DNA of 64,000 bases. It comes from Streptomyces sp. SAI-135. GTDB taxonomy: Bacteria > Actinomycetota > Actinomycetes > Streptomycetales > Streptomycetaceae. Positions 55,064 to 63,094 of the stretch are shown one piece after another. Made by a program: the position numbers and the translations under genes. Within the stretch, counting starts at the first letter, position 1; every line of letters begins with the position of its first letter. Location of the stretch: assembly GCF_029893805.1 (NCBI RefSeq), contig NZ_JARXYP010000001.1, positions 1 to 64,000 on the forward strand, written 5' to 3'. The notes beneath the pieces were generated by a model, which saw only the letters and a program-made list of their open reading frames with translations, was not told the origin of the DNA and made no database searches.

Positions 55064-55954
55064 GAGTTCCTAACGGAATGCGGTTCGCAGGCGGCGCCAG
55101 CAGATCAGTGAGCAGGCGAGCTTGAGGAACGCCTCGTGGATGTCGTCGCGGATCTCCCAGCGGATGCGCAGGCGGCCGAACCAGTGCAGCAGCGCGATCG
55201 TCTGCTCCACGACCCACCGCTTCGTGCCCAGGCCCGAGCCGTGGTCTGTGCCGCGGCGGGCGATGACGGGCTTGATGCCTTTCGCCCAGACCTGGCGGCG
55301 GTAGCAGTCGTGGTCGTACCCACGGTCGGCGTAGATCTCTTTGGGCCGCTGACGGGGCCTGCCGCGTTTGCCGCGGATGGGCGGTATCGCCTCCAGCAGC
55401 GGCACGAGCTGGGTGATGTCGTTGCGGTTGCCGCCGGTCAGCGCCACCGCAAGTGGGATGCCGGTGGCATCGCAGATCAGGTGGTGTTTGGAGCCCGACC
55501 GGCCGCGGTCGACCGGGCTCCGGCCGGTTTTGGGCCGCCCTTGAGCGCCTGGATGTGGGAACTGTCGATCACCGCCCTCGACATGTCCAGGCGGTCCGCT
55601 GCCCGCAGTTCCGCCAGCAGCACCTCGTGCAGCCGCTGCCAGACCCCGGCGTTGTTCCAGTCCCGCAGGCGTCGCCAGCAGGTCATTCCCGAGCCAAAGC
55701 CCAGCTCGGCGGGCAGCCACTCCCAGCGGATGCCGGTGTAGAGGACGAACAAGATCCCGCACAGCACAGCGCGGTCATCCAGCGCCTTCCTGCCCGGGTA
55801 CCGGTGTCGGCGCTGCCGGACCGGTAGCAGCGGCTCGATCCGCGCCCACAACTCATCATCCACCAGCCACGGTTGGGGATCGCGCTTCCTCACACCCAAG
55901 CAACCGAGTCACTTCCTCAAAGGTCACGGGTATCCCGCATTCCGTTAGGAGCTC
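55064..55954 (-). mobile_element. IS5-family insertion sequence (891 bp) with TAA duplication
   Basis: The left end GAGTTCCTAACGGAATGCGG and the inward-read right end GAGCTCCTAACGGAATGCGG differ at one base. TAA flanks both ends (55061-55063 and 55955-55957), a 3-bp duplication usual in IS5 subgroups. The element carries a single two-frame transposase gene and has interrupted the minus-strand gene whose 5' part lies at 55958-56344. Confidence 0.88.
55070..55899 (-). CDS. IS5-family transposase, two frames with -1 shift at CCCAAAA
   Basis: The first frame encodes LVDDELWARIEPLLPVRQRR, GFGSGMTCWRRLRDWNNAGV and SRAVIDSSHIQALKGG (first D). At CCCAAAA (about 55527-55533) a -1 slip leads to KTGRSPVDRGRSGSKHHLIC. 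The second D is in IYADRGYDHDCYRRQVW and the E in WVVEQTIALLHWFGRLRIRW. Intact IS5 relatives made from a single frame have the same order. The combined protein of about 275 residues looks complete. Confidence 0.85.
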
Positions 55955-55957
55955 TAA

Positions 55958-56344
55958 GACGCCGGCCGTCATCGAGCAACGCATGCGCACCGTTGGCGAA
56001 GCTCTGCACCTCGGCCCCGCCACCACACCCCCGCCGGACATCGGGCCACGCCTACGTCTGGCGGCGGCCTCGGCGGAAACCCTGCCGTGCAGGATCGCCG
56101 GCAGCGGCGGCGCTTCTTGGGGCGGACGGTGCTTGACCACCATGATGCGAGGATCCGCGTCCACAGCACGGCGTACTGTCCCATCGGGAGCGTCCGCGAG
56201 CCACACCGTTTCCGGGTACTTGGCAGAGTCGCGGATGGTCTTGGAGACGGCGCCCCGCACCAGCTCCTGCAGACAGTCGATCAAGACGCGAGTGTCGCGG
56301 AGGGCTTTGGGATCGCTGCCATCTCGTACTGCCGGGCGGGCCAT
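55958..56344 (-). pseudogene. 5' fragment of a gene interrupted by IS5
   Basis: ATG 56344 has GGGGGA upstream. The frame encodes ARPAVRDGSDPKALRDTRVL, IDCLQELVRGAVSKTIRDSA, KYPETVWLADAPDGTVRRAV and DADPRIMVVKHRPPQEAPPL. I recall this start from large streptomycete AAA/helicase-like proteins but cannot confirm it. Frame quality falls after about residue 95, and the gene is cut at the insertion site. No 3' part appears on the other side of the element. Confidence 0.55.
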
Positions 56345-56868
56345 CACATCCCCCAAACGCCTGCCAGGGTGGCAAGCCTTTCAGGATCCCTGGTAGCCGC
56401 ACAGCGGGCAATGTGACGGGACTTGTGCACAACTATTTCCAGACAGGAGGGCCCTCCAGAGACCGGGTTCCCTCTGACGGGCGGCGAGCCGCTCGTGGAC
56501 CGATCTATGTCGCTGGCACTGTCCACGACCCGAAGGTGCACCGAACACCGCTCTCGCGCGTCCTCGACGGATTCAGGCGCTCCACGCGCATTCGTCGGTC
56601 TCACCGGAGGTCACCGGGCAACGGAGCCTGAAAGTTCTCATGGCCTTGCTGGACATCCTGGACTGCCCGATGGACGACCTTATCGAGCCGGTTGCCTCGA
56701 TACATTTTGCTCCCACCGCAAGGCCGCCTCCGGGGCCACTTCTGACGAACACTCATTTCACGATCAAGCCCATGGGGCCACCGGACTCGTGCCGCCGAGG
56801 CCAGAGCAGTCGTTCAGAGCCATCGCCCTGTTCTCCTCGCAAGAGAACCTGCGTCGCCCCGCACATGA
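56345..56868. other. 520-bp region with an XRE-regulator scrap
   Basis: Only one recognisable stretch exists: on the plus strand at about 56628-56720 the sequence reads RSLKVLMALLDILDCPMDDL then IEPVA. This matches the last helix and linker of a small XRE HTH protein. The rest of that gene is absent, and the flanking frames carry no domains. Confidence 0.45.
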
Positions 56869-57129
56869 CTAACCCGCCAGCGCTTTGGCCTCCTGCACGA
56901 GCTGGTCGGTGGGAGCGAAGTCTCCTAGCTCGACCGCGAGCGCCGCTCGCACGAAGGCGGCGAGCGTGACGCCCGCGGTGATCACCTCGAAGTGGCGCAG
57001 CGCATTGTCCTTGTACTCGGGATGGTGATGGCACCCGGCGTGTATGCAGTGGGCTTTGACGGCCAGGGCAAGCCGCTCGAGGGCGCCGTTCTTATCGTCA
57101 GTGAGCCCTTCTCGGTAACGGCTCGTCAC
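56869..57129 (-). CDS. Hypothetical protein (86 aa)
   Basis: GTG 57129 opens a frame encoding DKNGALERLALAVKAHCIHA, GCHHHPEYKDNALRHFEVIT and AAFVRAALAVELGDFAPTDQ. The CIHAGCHHH cluster could bind a metal. No family is recognised and the ribosome site is weak, but codon bias is good over the whole length. It lies among IS fragments. Confidence 0.4.
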   Translation of the reverse strand: MTSRYREGLTDDKNGALERLALAVKAHCIHAGCHHHPEYKDNALRHFEVITAGVTLAAFVRAALAVELGDFAPTDQLVQEAKALAG

Positions 57130-57145
57130 GGTTGGTGATCTTCGT

Positions 57146-57262
57146 TCAGGTGGTTCGGCCGCATTCGAGCTGGAGCAGGACGAGGGCAGCGCGGGCGATG
57201 CGGGTGATAGCGGCGGGGTCGCGGCTGACCCGGCGCAGAGCCTTGAAGGATGCCCTCATCGG
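57146..57262 (-). pseudogene. C-terminal scrap of a transposase
   Basis: The minus strand encodes RASFKALRRVSRDPAAITRI then ARAALVLLQLECGRTT before a stop at 57146. A similar ending occurs in some streptomycete IS transposases. The rest is missing. Confidence is low because the stretch is short. Confidence 0.3.
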
Positions 57263-57682
57263 TCTCGGCCCGCTTGCCCCAGCCGGACACCTCTAGCCCC
57301 AACAAGGCAGTGATCTCACGGCACTTCCATCACGGTCCGTCGCCCCCGCTTTGGAGCCGTCCGGTGCGTGGCGCCGCCAGTGGTCGCGCGATCACCGCTG
57401 ATCCCCGCCCGGCGAGCTTTAACAGGGCCTCCGGCGAGGGCGATTCGGGCCGCGACCTGGGGATTCCGTCAGCTTGATCAGCTACGCCACTCGGGGGGAC
57501 GCCCTTCCAAGGGCGAGACCCGTCGCACCACCGCCCGGGAATCCACCCAACCTCCTCAACCCAGAAGGCGATCTGCAGCACCGCTTCCCACCCTCTAACA
57601 ACATCCAAAAGATTCTGTAACGCACCCAAATGGACACTCGACACCCTGACGGGCCACACGATTCCTTCACAGAACCCCGGCC
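57263..57682. other. 420-bp region without a gene
   Basis: No protein-coding frame with support was found. A stretch near 57505-57520 (CCCTTCCAAGGG) looks like a tRNA anticodon stem, but the rest cannot fold as a tRNA. The right part leads into the palindrome and promoter of the following operon. Confidence 0.4.
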
Positions 57683-57714
57683 AGATCAGGTTGCTTATAT
57701 AAGTAACCTGATCT
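57683..57714. promoter_or_regulatory. 32-bp palindrome upstream of the hydrolase/MBL/MarR genes
   Basis: AGATCAGGTTGCTTAT (57683-57698) and ATAAGTAACCTGATCT (57699-57714) are inverted copies with one mismatch. It lies 45 bp before the hydrolase start, in an AT-rich island. A near-perfect symmetric site of this size is expected for a MarR- or TetR-type dimer, and the MarR gene two kilobases downstream is the natural candidate to bind it. Confidence 0.6.
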
Positions 57715-57758
57715 AAGGTCCCTTACATAAGCCTCAAGCCTTGGAGAAGAGGGAAGCG

Positions 57759-58565
57759 ATGAGCAAACCGATCGCAGCCGGCAGTCTGCGCCCCACCCGC
57801 ACCGAAACCGCCACCGTCCACGTGAGTTCCCTCGGCCCGGTGGACGTGACCGTCCAGGACCGCGACCGCACCCGCCCGTACCTGCTGCTCCACGGCGGGG
57901 GCGGCCCGGCGACCATGGCAGGATTCGCCGACCTGCTGGCCGAGCGCACTCATTCCCGCGTCTTCCTGCCCACGCACCCCGGCTTCGACGGCACCCCGAG
58001 GAACACCGCCCTCACCAGCGTCTCCGACCTCGCGAAGGCTTACATCGCGATGCTGGACACACTCGACGTCAGCGACGTCACCGTGATCGGCAACTCCTTC
58101 GGCGGATGGCTGGCCGCGGAGATCGCCCTCCAGGGCAGCCCCCGCGTCAGCGGCGGAGTGATCATCAACGGAATCGGCATCGAGGTCGACGGCAGCCCGA
58201 TGGCGGACCTCAGGGGCCTGACCCCCGCCGAACTGCACACCCGCTCCTTCCACGACCCGCGCAAGGCACCCACCCCGACACACACCGGCGGCAAGGGACC
58301 AGGACCGGACGTCGCCGCGCTCGTCAGCTACACCGGCCTCACCATGTCCGACCCGACACTCGCCAAACGACTCGCCGACATACACATCCCCTTCCATGTC
58401 GTGTGGGGAGAAAGCGACCGCATCGTCACCACCGAATACGGCAGGGCCTACGCGGCAGCGCTCCCGATAGCCAAGTTCACGCCGCTGCCCCGCTCGGGCC
58501 ACATGCCGCAAATCGAGACGCCCGAAGAGTTGCTGGGCACCCTCCTCGACATCGGCAACCGCTGA
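57759..58565 (+). CDS. Alpha/beta hydrolase
   Basis: This 268-residue protein contains RPYLLLHGGGGPATMAGFAD (oxyanion loop), VTVIGNSFGGWLAAEIAL (nucleophile serine in GNSFGG), VVWGESDRIVTTEYGRAY (acid) and LPRSGHMPQIETPEEL (histidine). It is a complete esterase/lactonase/haloperoxidase-type hydrolase. AGAGGGA precedes ATG 57759. It is the first gene behind the palindrome, is followed by an MBL protein in the same direction, and with it may form a MarR-controlled stress or detoxification unit. Confidence 0.88.
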   Translation: MSKPIAAGSLRPTRTETATVHVSSLGPVDVTVQDRDRTRPYLLLHGGGGPATMAGFADLLAERTHSRVFLPTHPGFDGTPRNTALTSVSDLAKAYIAMLDTLDVSDVTVIGNSFGGWLAAEIALQGSPRVSGGVIINGIGIEVDGSPMADLRGLTPAELHTRSFHDPRKAPTPTHTGGKGPGPDVAALVSYTGLTMSDPTLAKRLADIHIPFHVVWGESDRIVTTEYGRAYAAALPIAKFTPLPRSGHMPQIETPEELLGTLLDIGNR

Positions 58566-58576
58566 CCGGCAATCAC

Positions 58577-58614
58577 TGATCGGTAATCCGTGATCGCTGA
58601 TCGGTGATCGGTAA
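58577..58614. repeat. Degenerate TGATCGGTAA repeats between hydrolase and MBL genes
   Basis: TGATCGGTAA occurs at 58577-58586 and 58605-58614, with related TGATCGCTGA and TGATCGGTGA units between. The block sits 40 bp before the MBL start. It may be a regulatory site or simply slippage-prone sequence. Confidence 0.4.
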
Positions 58615-58652
58615 CAACCACCCACGCACGCCCCTCAGGCAAGGAGACCCAC

Positions 58653-59408
58653 GTGAAGACCCCACTGAAGGTGACCCGCATCGATCACGCCTGCCAGCTG
58701 ATCGAGTTCGGTGAGATCCGTGTACTGACCGACCCCTGGTTCACCCAGACCGCGACGTACTACCCGGGCGAACCGACTCATCTGACCGTCGAAGAACTCG
58801 GTCGCATCGATGCCGTCGCCATCAGCCATGAGCACTACGACCACTGCGACCTGGACGCCCTCATCGCCGGAGGCTTCGATCTCGACACGCCCCTGATCGG
58901 CCCCGGTACCGTGGCATCCATCGCACGGAGCAAGGGCTTTCGTGACGTCCGGGCCATCGAGCCCTGGGAAGAAACCACCGTCAAGGGCCTCTCCGTGACC
59001 GCAACGCCAGGCCAGCACGGCGTCCACGAGGTCACCTTCGTCCTCCAGGCCGGCGGACGCACGGTCTTCTTCGGAGGCGACTCCCTCCGCGTACCGGAAC
59101 TCGACACCCTTCCGGAACGGTTCGGCCACTTCGACCTGGCCCTCCTGCCAATCAACGGCCTGTGCGTCAGGCCGCTCAACCGTCAACAGATGGTCATGAA
59201 CGCCCAACAGGCCGCAGACCTGACGGCCGTTCTCAAGCCAACACTCGCCGTCCCCCAGCACTACGCCTTCCACAGCGGTCACCTCGGTGACCAGATCATG
59301 ACCAAGACCGACCGCGACCCCCGCCACTACGCCGACGCAGTCGCCCGCATCGCACCGGAACTCGACGTTCGCATAGTCCTGCCCGGAGTCGAGGTGACAG
59401 TTGCGTGA
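58653..59408 (+). CDS. UlaG-like MBL-fold hydrolase
   Basis: This 251-residue protein begins KVTRIDHACQLIEFGEIRVL, has AISHEHYDHCDLDALI (HxHxDH), TATPGQHGVHEVTFVLQA, VFFGGDSLRVPELD (metal-bridging D) and AVPQHYAFHSGH. This is the pattern of the UlaG/RomA-type metal-dependent hydrolases that act on lactones or phosphodiesters. GTG 58653 has AAGGAG seven bases upstream. It probably shares a transcript or regulator with the upstream hydrolase. Confidence 0.88.
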   Translation: MKTPLKVTRIDHACQLIEFGEIRVLTDPWFTQTATYYPGEPTHLTVEELGRIDAVAISHEHYDHCDLDALIAGGFDLDTPLIGPGTVASIARSKGFRDVRAIEPWEETTVKGLSVTATPGQHGVHEVTFVLQAGGRTVFFGGDSLRVPELDTLPERFGHFDLALLPINGLCVRPLNRQQMVMNAQQAADLTAVLKPTLAVPQHYAFHSGHLGDQIMTKTDRDPRHYADAVARIAPELDVRIVLPGVEVTVA

Positions 59409-59498
59409 GACGCACGGGCGCAACGGCATGAGTGCAGGTGCGCCCGTACCGCCACACCTGCCATAGAACGGCGACCACTCAAGCCGGGCAAGCGAACG

Positions 59499-59864
59499 AT
59501 GACCGATACCAACCGGCCTTCGGCCGATGAACCAGCGGTCGCGTCGCCCACACCCGACCACTCAATGTGCTTGTCAGTCAGCCATATCCGTCAAGGCGGA
59601 GACATGCCGACTGCTGCAGGCCACGGGCAGGGAGTCGCGATGGTACCCATCCGAGCGGACGTGGCGTCCGTCATCACTCGGATAGATCACGCCCTGCAGA
59701 CAGCCGACCTGACGGCGGAGAACTTCGCCGACGCCGGCGCTCGTGATCTCAATGGGTCTCGCGCTTCCTCACCTCGGTCACATCACCCCACTGCCATCGG
59801 CGGTGACCGCAGCTCACGGAGGTGCCAAGTCACTGCTCCTCATAGGATGAGGACATATAGCTAA
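59499..59864 (+). CDS. Doubtful hypothetical protein
   Basis: An open frame of 121 codons starts at ATG 59499. The middle part (VPIRADVASVITRIDHALQT, ADLTAENFADAGARDLNGS) looks protein-like, but both ends are proline/serine/arginine-rich and the ribosome site is weak. A later ATG at 59604 is possible. It may be a fragment of a longer gene or non-coding. Confidence 0.25.
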   Translation: MTDTNRPSADEPAVASPTPDHSMCLSVSHIRQGGDMPTAAGHGQGVAMVPIRADVASVITRIDHALQTADLTAENFADAGARDLNGSRASSPRSHHPTAIGGDRSSRRCQVTAPHRMRTYS

Positions 59865-59890
59865 GGATACTGAGATTGAAGGGCATCACC

Positions 59891-60313
59891 ATGACTGCCG
59901 TGACATTGCAGGACGTCGGACTGGCGGTCAAACGACTGCAATGGCACCACCATCGCGCGGCGAACATCGGCTTGGGCGAGCTCGGCCTGTCCCTGCCACA
60001 GCGGGATGTGCTGAGGCATCTGCACGCCCAACCGGACGCGTCTCTGCATGCGCTCGCGGTGCTGACGTTCCAGACGGACCAGTCGATCGGCACGCTGGCG
60101 GGCCGGATGATCGGCCGAGGGCTCATCGAGCGGGTCTCCGCGCCGGGCCGCGCTGTCCGACACCGCCCCACCGAGGAAGGAGAACGGCTACGACTCGAAG
60201 GGGCCAAGGTCGTCGAACGCGTCATGCAGCACACCCTCGGCGCACTGACGCCGGACGAACTGGCAACCTTGCACAGACTGCTGCTCAAGGCGGACCCCGG
60301 GGACCCGGCATAA
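59891..60313 (+). CDS. MarR-family regulator
   Basis: This 140-residue protein has a MarR winged HTH: LSLPQRDVLRHLHAQPDASL, HALAVLTFQTDQSIGTLAGR (recognition helix) and GLIERVSAPGRAVRHRPTEE (wing), with dimer helices at both ends (VGLAVKRLQWHHHRAANIGL, LATLHRLLLKA). ATG 59891 has AAGG eight bases upstream and is preferred over TTG 59876. The TAA stop at 60311-60313 is also the target duplication of the IS element that follows, so the protein is unchanged by the insertion. It is the likely regulator of the hydrolase/MBL genes. Confidence 0.9.
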   Translation: MTAVTLQDVGLAVKRLQWHHHRAANIGLGELGLSLPQRDVLRHLHAQPDASLHALAVLTFQTDQSIGTLAGRMIGRGLIERVSAPGRAVRHRPTEEGERLRLEGAKVVERVMQHTLGALTPDELATLHRLLLKADPGDPA

Positions 60314-61432
60314 GTGAGCGTTTGATTCTGGGTTGTCTGTTTCATTTGGTTTAGCTGTCGCGCCAGTTGGGGGTGGCTTCGTGGGTGAGGCGGCGGGTCA
60401 TGAGGTTGATGGCGGCGAGCTGAATCATGGCGGCTGATCGGTGGGGGTGGGTTTCGTAGTCGCGGGCCAGGCGTCGGTGGTGCATGAGCCAGCCGAGGGT
60501 GCGTTCGATGACCCAGCGGCGTGGTTGGACGGTGAAGCCGCGGACGGCTGGGTCGCGCTGGACTATTTCCAGGTCGATGCCGATTTGGGCGGCGTGTTCG
60601 ACCGCCTTGGTCTTGTAGCCGTTGTCGGCCCAGGCTTTGGTGATGGTGGGATGGCGTTCGCGGACTCGAGTCAGGAGGTGGGTGCCGGCGGCGGAGTCGT
60701 GGACGCTGGCGGCGGTCACGGTGACGGCCAGGAGGAGTCCGAGGGTGTCAGTGACGATGTGCCGTTTGCGCCCGATGATTTTCTTGGCCGGGTCGATGCC
60801 TTGGCCGGTCAGGTGGACGGTGGCGGAGGTTTTGATGCTCTGGCTGTCGATCAGGCACGCACTGGGCTCGCTCGAGCGGCCTTCGGCTTGGCGGACTTTG
60901 CCGCGTAACAGGCCGGTGAGCTGGTCGAAGATGCCGTCGGCTTCCCAGAGGGCGAAGTAGCCGTAGACGCTTTGGTGGGGCGGGAAGTCGTGGGGTAGGT
61001 AGCGCCAGGGAATGCCGGTGCGGTCGACGTAGAGGATGGCGTTCATCAGGGCGCGCAGGTCGTGGGTGGGCTTGCGGATGCCGTTGCGGGCCTGGCGCCA
61101 GGCTTCGAGGGTGGGGCGGATGAGTTCCCAGCGGGCGTCGGACAGGTCGCTGGGGTAGGGCCGAGAGGGTTGCATGATGCCTGGGTATGCGGTGGCGGTC
61201 GGCCTGAGCAGGGCATGTGCGGGGGTGTCGGTTGCACCGGGGGCGTGCGTTCTCAAGCTCGCGTGAACCGGTAGATTTCTGAATGAGACAGGAGCTCTTG
61301 TGTGGAAACCGGCGCATAACTGGCTGACTGATTGCGACAGAAGTGATGTTTCCGGCGAATCGCTTCACTAGGCGCTCGACCCGGCTCCTGAAATACGCCA
61401 CAAACCATCCATTACCAGAATCAAACGCTCAC
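60314..61432 (-). mobile_element. IS5-family insertion sequence (1119 bp) at the MarR stop codon
   Basis: The ends read GTGAGCGTTTGATTCTGG at 60314 and its exact inverse ending at 61432. TAA flanks both sides (60311-60313 and 61433-61435). The left TAA is the stop codon of the marR gene. One uninterrupted transposase gene fills most of the element, so it may be active. Confidence 0.88.
60351..61175 (-). CDS. IS5-family DDE transposase, intact
   Basis: This protein of about 274 residues starts at ATG 61175 (QPSRPYPSDLSDARWELIRP); an upstream in-frame start at 61256 adds unlikely sequence. The catalytic residues are in SACLIDSQSIKTSATVHL (D), ITKAWADNGYKTKAVEHA (D) and RRWVIERTLGWLMHHRRLAR (E). 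DRTGIPWRYLPHDFPPHQSV is the N-terminal signature. It is a single frame without a shift. It belongs to the same broad group as the decayed copies at 18.1 and 61.7 kb but is clearly diverged from them. Confidence 0.9.
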   Translation of the reverse strand: MQPSRPYPSDLSDARWELIRPTLEAWRQARNGIRKPTHDLRALMNAILYVDRTGIPWRYLPHDFPPHQSVYGYFALWEADGIFDQLTGLLRGKVRQAEGRSSEPSACLIDSQSIKTSATVHLTGQGIDPAKKIIGRKRHIVTDTLGLLLAVTVTAASVHDSAAGTHLLTRVRERHPTITKAWADNGYKTKAVEHAAQIGIDLEIVQRDPAVRGFTVQPRRWVIERTLGWLMHHRRLARDYETHPHRSAAMIQLAAINLMTRRLTHEATPNWRDS

Positions 61433-61665
61433 TAAGAGGGCGTTTTCATCTCTAGTGCGGTTATAACTCCGCTATTGCGCCCGCCGATGTACTGGTGCGG
61501 GTGGGGCTGCCGAGACGGTCTTGCTTCCTGAGGCCGATGGTGTGGAGTCTGGGGCACGAGTCGGCTTACGCCTGTCTCATTCCAGGATGCCCGGATCTGT
61601 TCCGTGCTTCCACCAGGCAGGATGCACGCCTGGGCGCACGCCCCGGGACGGCGGTACGTCCAGGA

Positions 61666-62450
61666 CATGGCCGACCGACGTGCGTATCCGAGTGATCTGT
61701 CCGATGCCGCTGGAAGTTGCTCGAGCCGGTCCTGTCCGCATGGCGCTTCGAACGCCGGCGTCGGGCCCTGGACTTCGGTCGGCCGCCCGAGCATGACCTG
61801 CGCGAAATCATGAACGCGATCCTGTACGTGGACCGCACCGGGGTGCAGTGGCGCTCTTTGCCTCACGACTTCCCGAACTGGAACACGGTCTACGGCTACT
61901 TCGCCACGTGGCAATCCGACGGCATCTTCGCCCAGCTCAACGGTCTCTTACGGGAGTTGGTGCGTCAGCAGGAGGGCAAACACCGTCATCCCTCTGCCTG
62001 CGTGATCGACGCCCAGAGCGTCAAGACCTCCACCTCCGTCCCCGCCAAGACGCAAGGCATCGACGCGGGCAAAAAGATCGTGGGCCGCAAGCGCAGCATC
62101 ATCACCGACACCCTCGGCCTGCTGCTCGCAGTGCTGGTCACTGCGGCTGGGGTCCAGGACTCCACGGCCGGCCGCACCCTGCTCGAGCAGGCCGCCACCG
62201 AGCACCCCACCCTGCGCAAGGTCTGGGTCGACGGCGGCTACCGCAAGCACTTCGTCGAACACGCCGCCACCCTCGGCATCGACCTCGAAATCGTCCAACG
62301 CACCCATGGGACCAGGGGATTCACCCCGTCCCGAAACGGTGGGTCGAGCGGACCTACGGGTGGCTCATGCTGCACCGGCGTCTGGCGCGTGACTACGAAA
62401 CCCATCCGCACCGCTCCGAAGCCATGATCCATCTCGCCATGACCGACCCT
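61666..62450 (+). pseudogene. IS5-type transposase with two frame changes and lost C-terminus
   Basis: ATG 61666 begins ADRRAYPSDLSDA. A frame change near 61710 leads to LEPVLSAWRFERRRRALDFG, DRTGVQWRSLPHDFPNWNTV, SACVIDAQSVKTSTSVPAKT (D) and LRKVWVDGGYRKHFVEHAAT (D). A second change near 62320 gives RTYGWLMLHRRLARDYETHP, with the E-containing motif. Sequence homology ends at about AMIHLAMTD near 62450, just short of the normal end, where the HTH pseudogene begins. It is the better-preserved relative of the fragment at 18126. Confidence 0.82.
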
Positions 62451-62454
62451 CCAA

Positions 62455-62777
62455 GCGGAAACATCGGCGCGCGGAACGTCCAGGGCCCCACCCAGTTCCT
62501 GCAGGAGGGCGTGGATGGCGGGGTCGTCAGTCAGGACGCGGGTGCCGGCCGTCCAGGCGCGCAGGGTGCGGTCGGTGACGGTCAGCCCGGCCGCGCGGGC
62601 CGCCGCCAGGGCGTGGGGGGTGCGGGTGAGGTATTGCAGGCGGGCCAGGAGGCCTCGCCGGGCGGTGACGGGAGTGGCGATGTAACCAGCCAGCGCGTCC
62701 AGTTGGCGGGCGACGGCTTCGTGGCCCTAGATGCCGCGGGCACCGTACTTGCCGAACTCGATGTTCCGCTCAGGCAC
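62455..62777 (-). pseudogene. HTH-like protein, nonsense codon and 3' truncation
   Basis: GTG 62777 follows GGGAGG at good spacing. The frame reads PERNIEFGKYGARGI, an in-frame TAG, then GHEAVARQLDALAGYIATPV, TARRGLLARLQYLTRTPHAL, AAARAAGLTVTDRTLRAWTA and GTRVLTDDPAIHALLQELGG. The middle is a helix-turn-helix of the same type as the gene at 24809-25381 (LxxLTxTxxxxxALA, GLxVTxxTLxxW). Its 3' end is cut by the neighbouring transposase fragment. I do not know the function of this family. Confidence 0.5.
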
Positions 62778-62883
62778 TTGCTGGTCCTCCCTTCCGCGCC
62801 GTAACAGGGCAACCTACCGGCGTGCGCGGCGTTTGGGGCGCCCGTCCGGCTGGGCACGTCCCCACACGGGAGAGGAAAACCTC

Positions 62884-63066
62884 ATGAGCACCGAACGGGC
62901 TGGCGCCAACGCCTGGCTGAAGGAGATCGGCGAGCAGGCGCGCACGTCGACGGCGAAGGTGTTCTCCGTGAGTGTGCCGCTGAACATTCCAGAGCACAGA
63001 GAGACCCCGGGCCGCAGGTGCCCGGGGTCTCGTACGGTCTATAGGTTCAGGCCGTACGTTTCTTGA
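62884..63066 (+). CDS. Truncated small gene (60 codons)
   Basis: ATG 62884 has GAGAGG eight bases upstream and codes for STERAGANAWLKEIGEQART, STAKVFSVSVPL. After about residue 33 the frame runs through a hairpin and an arginine-rich tail (RRCPGSRTVYRFRPYV), which is unlikely to be natural. It is probably a 5' gene fragment joined to the terminator region. The family is unknown. Confidence 0.35.
   Translation: MSTERAGANAWLKEIGEQARTSTAKVFSVSVPLNIPEHRETPGRRCPGSRTVYRFRPYVS
63001..63031. terminator. 12-bp perfect stem-loop
   Basis: GAGACCCCGGGC (63001-63012) pairs perfectly with 63020-63031 around a 7-nt loop. It lies 64 bp beyond the stop of the minus-strand gene at 63095 and probably terminates it, and possibly also the plus-strand fragment. 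Confidence 0.7.
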
Positions 63067-63094
63067 AGACGCCTCAAAGCGGTCGAGGGTGTCG

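Noticed and set aside
53902..55125. 407-codon plus-strand frame opposite the IS110 transposase
   Set aside because: Shadow of the DEDD transposase gene; glycine/valine/aspartate-rich without motifs.
57440..57540. Possible tRNA with CCCTTCCAAGGG anticodon-like stem
   Set aside because: No acceptor stem, no T-arm GGTTCGAAT-type box and no consistent cloverleaf on either strand; at most a tRNA-derived scrap.
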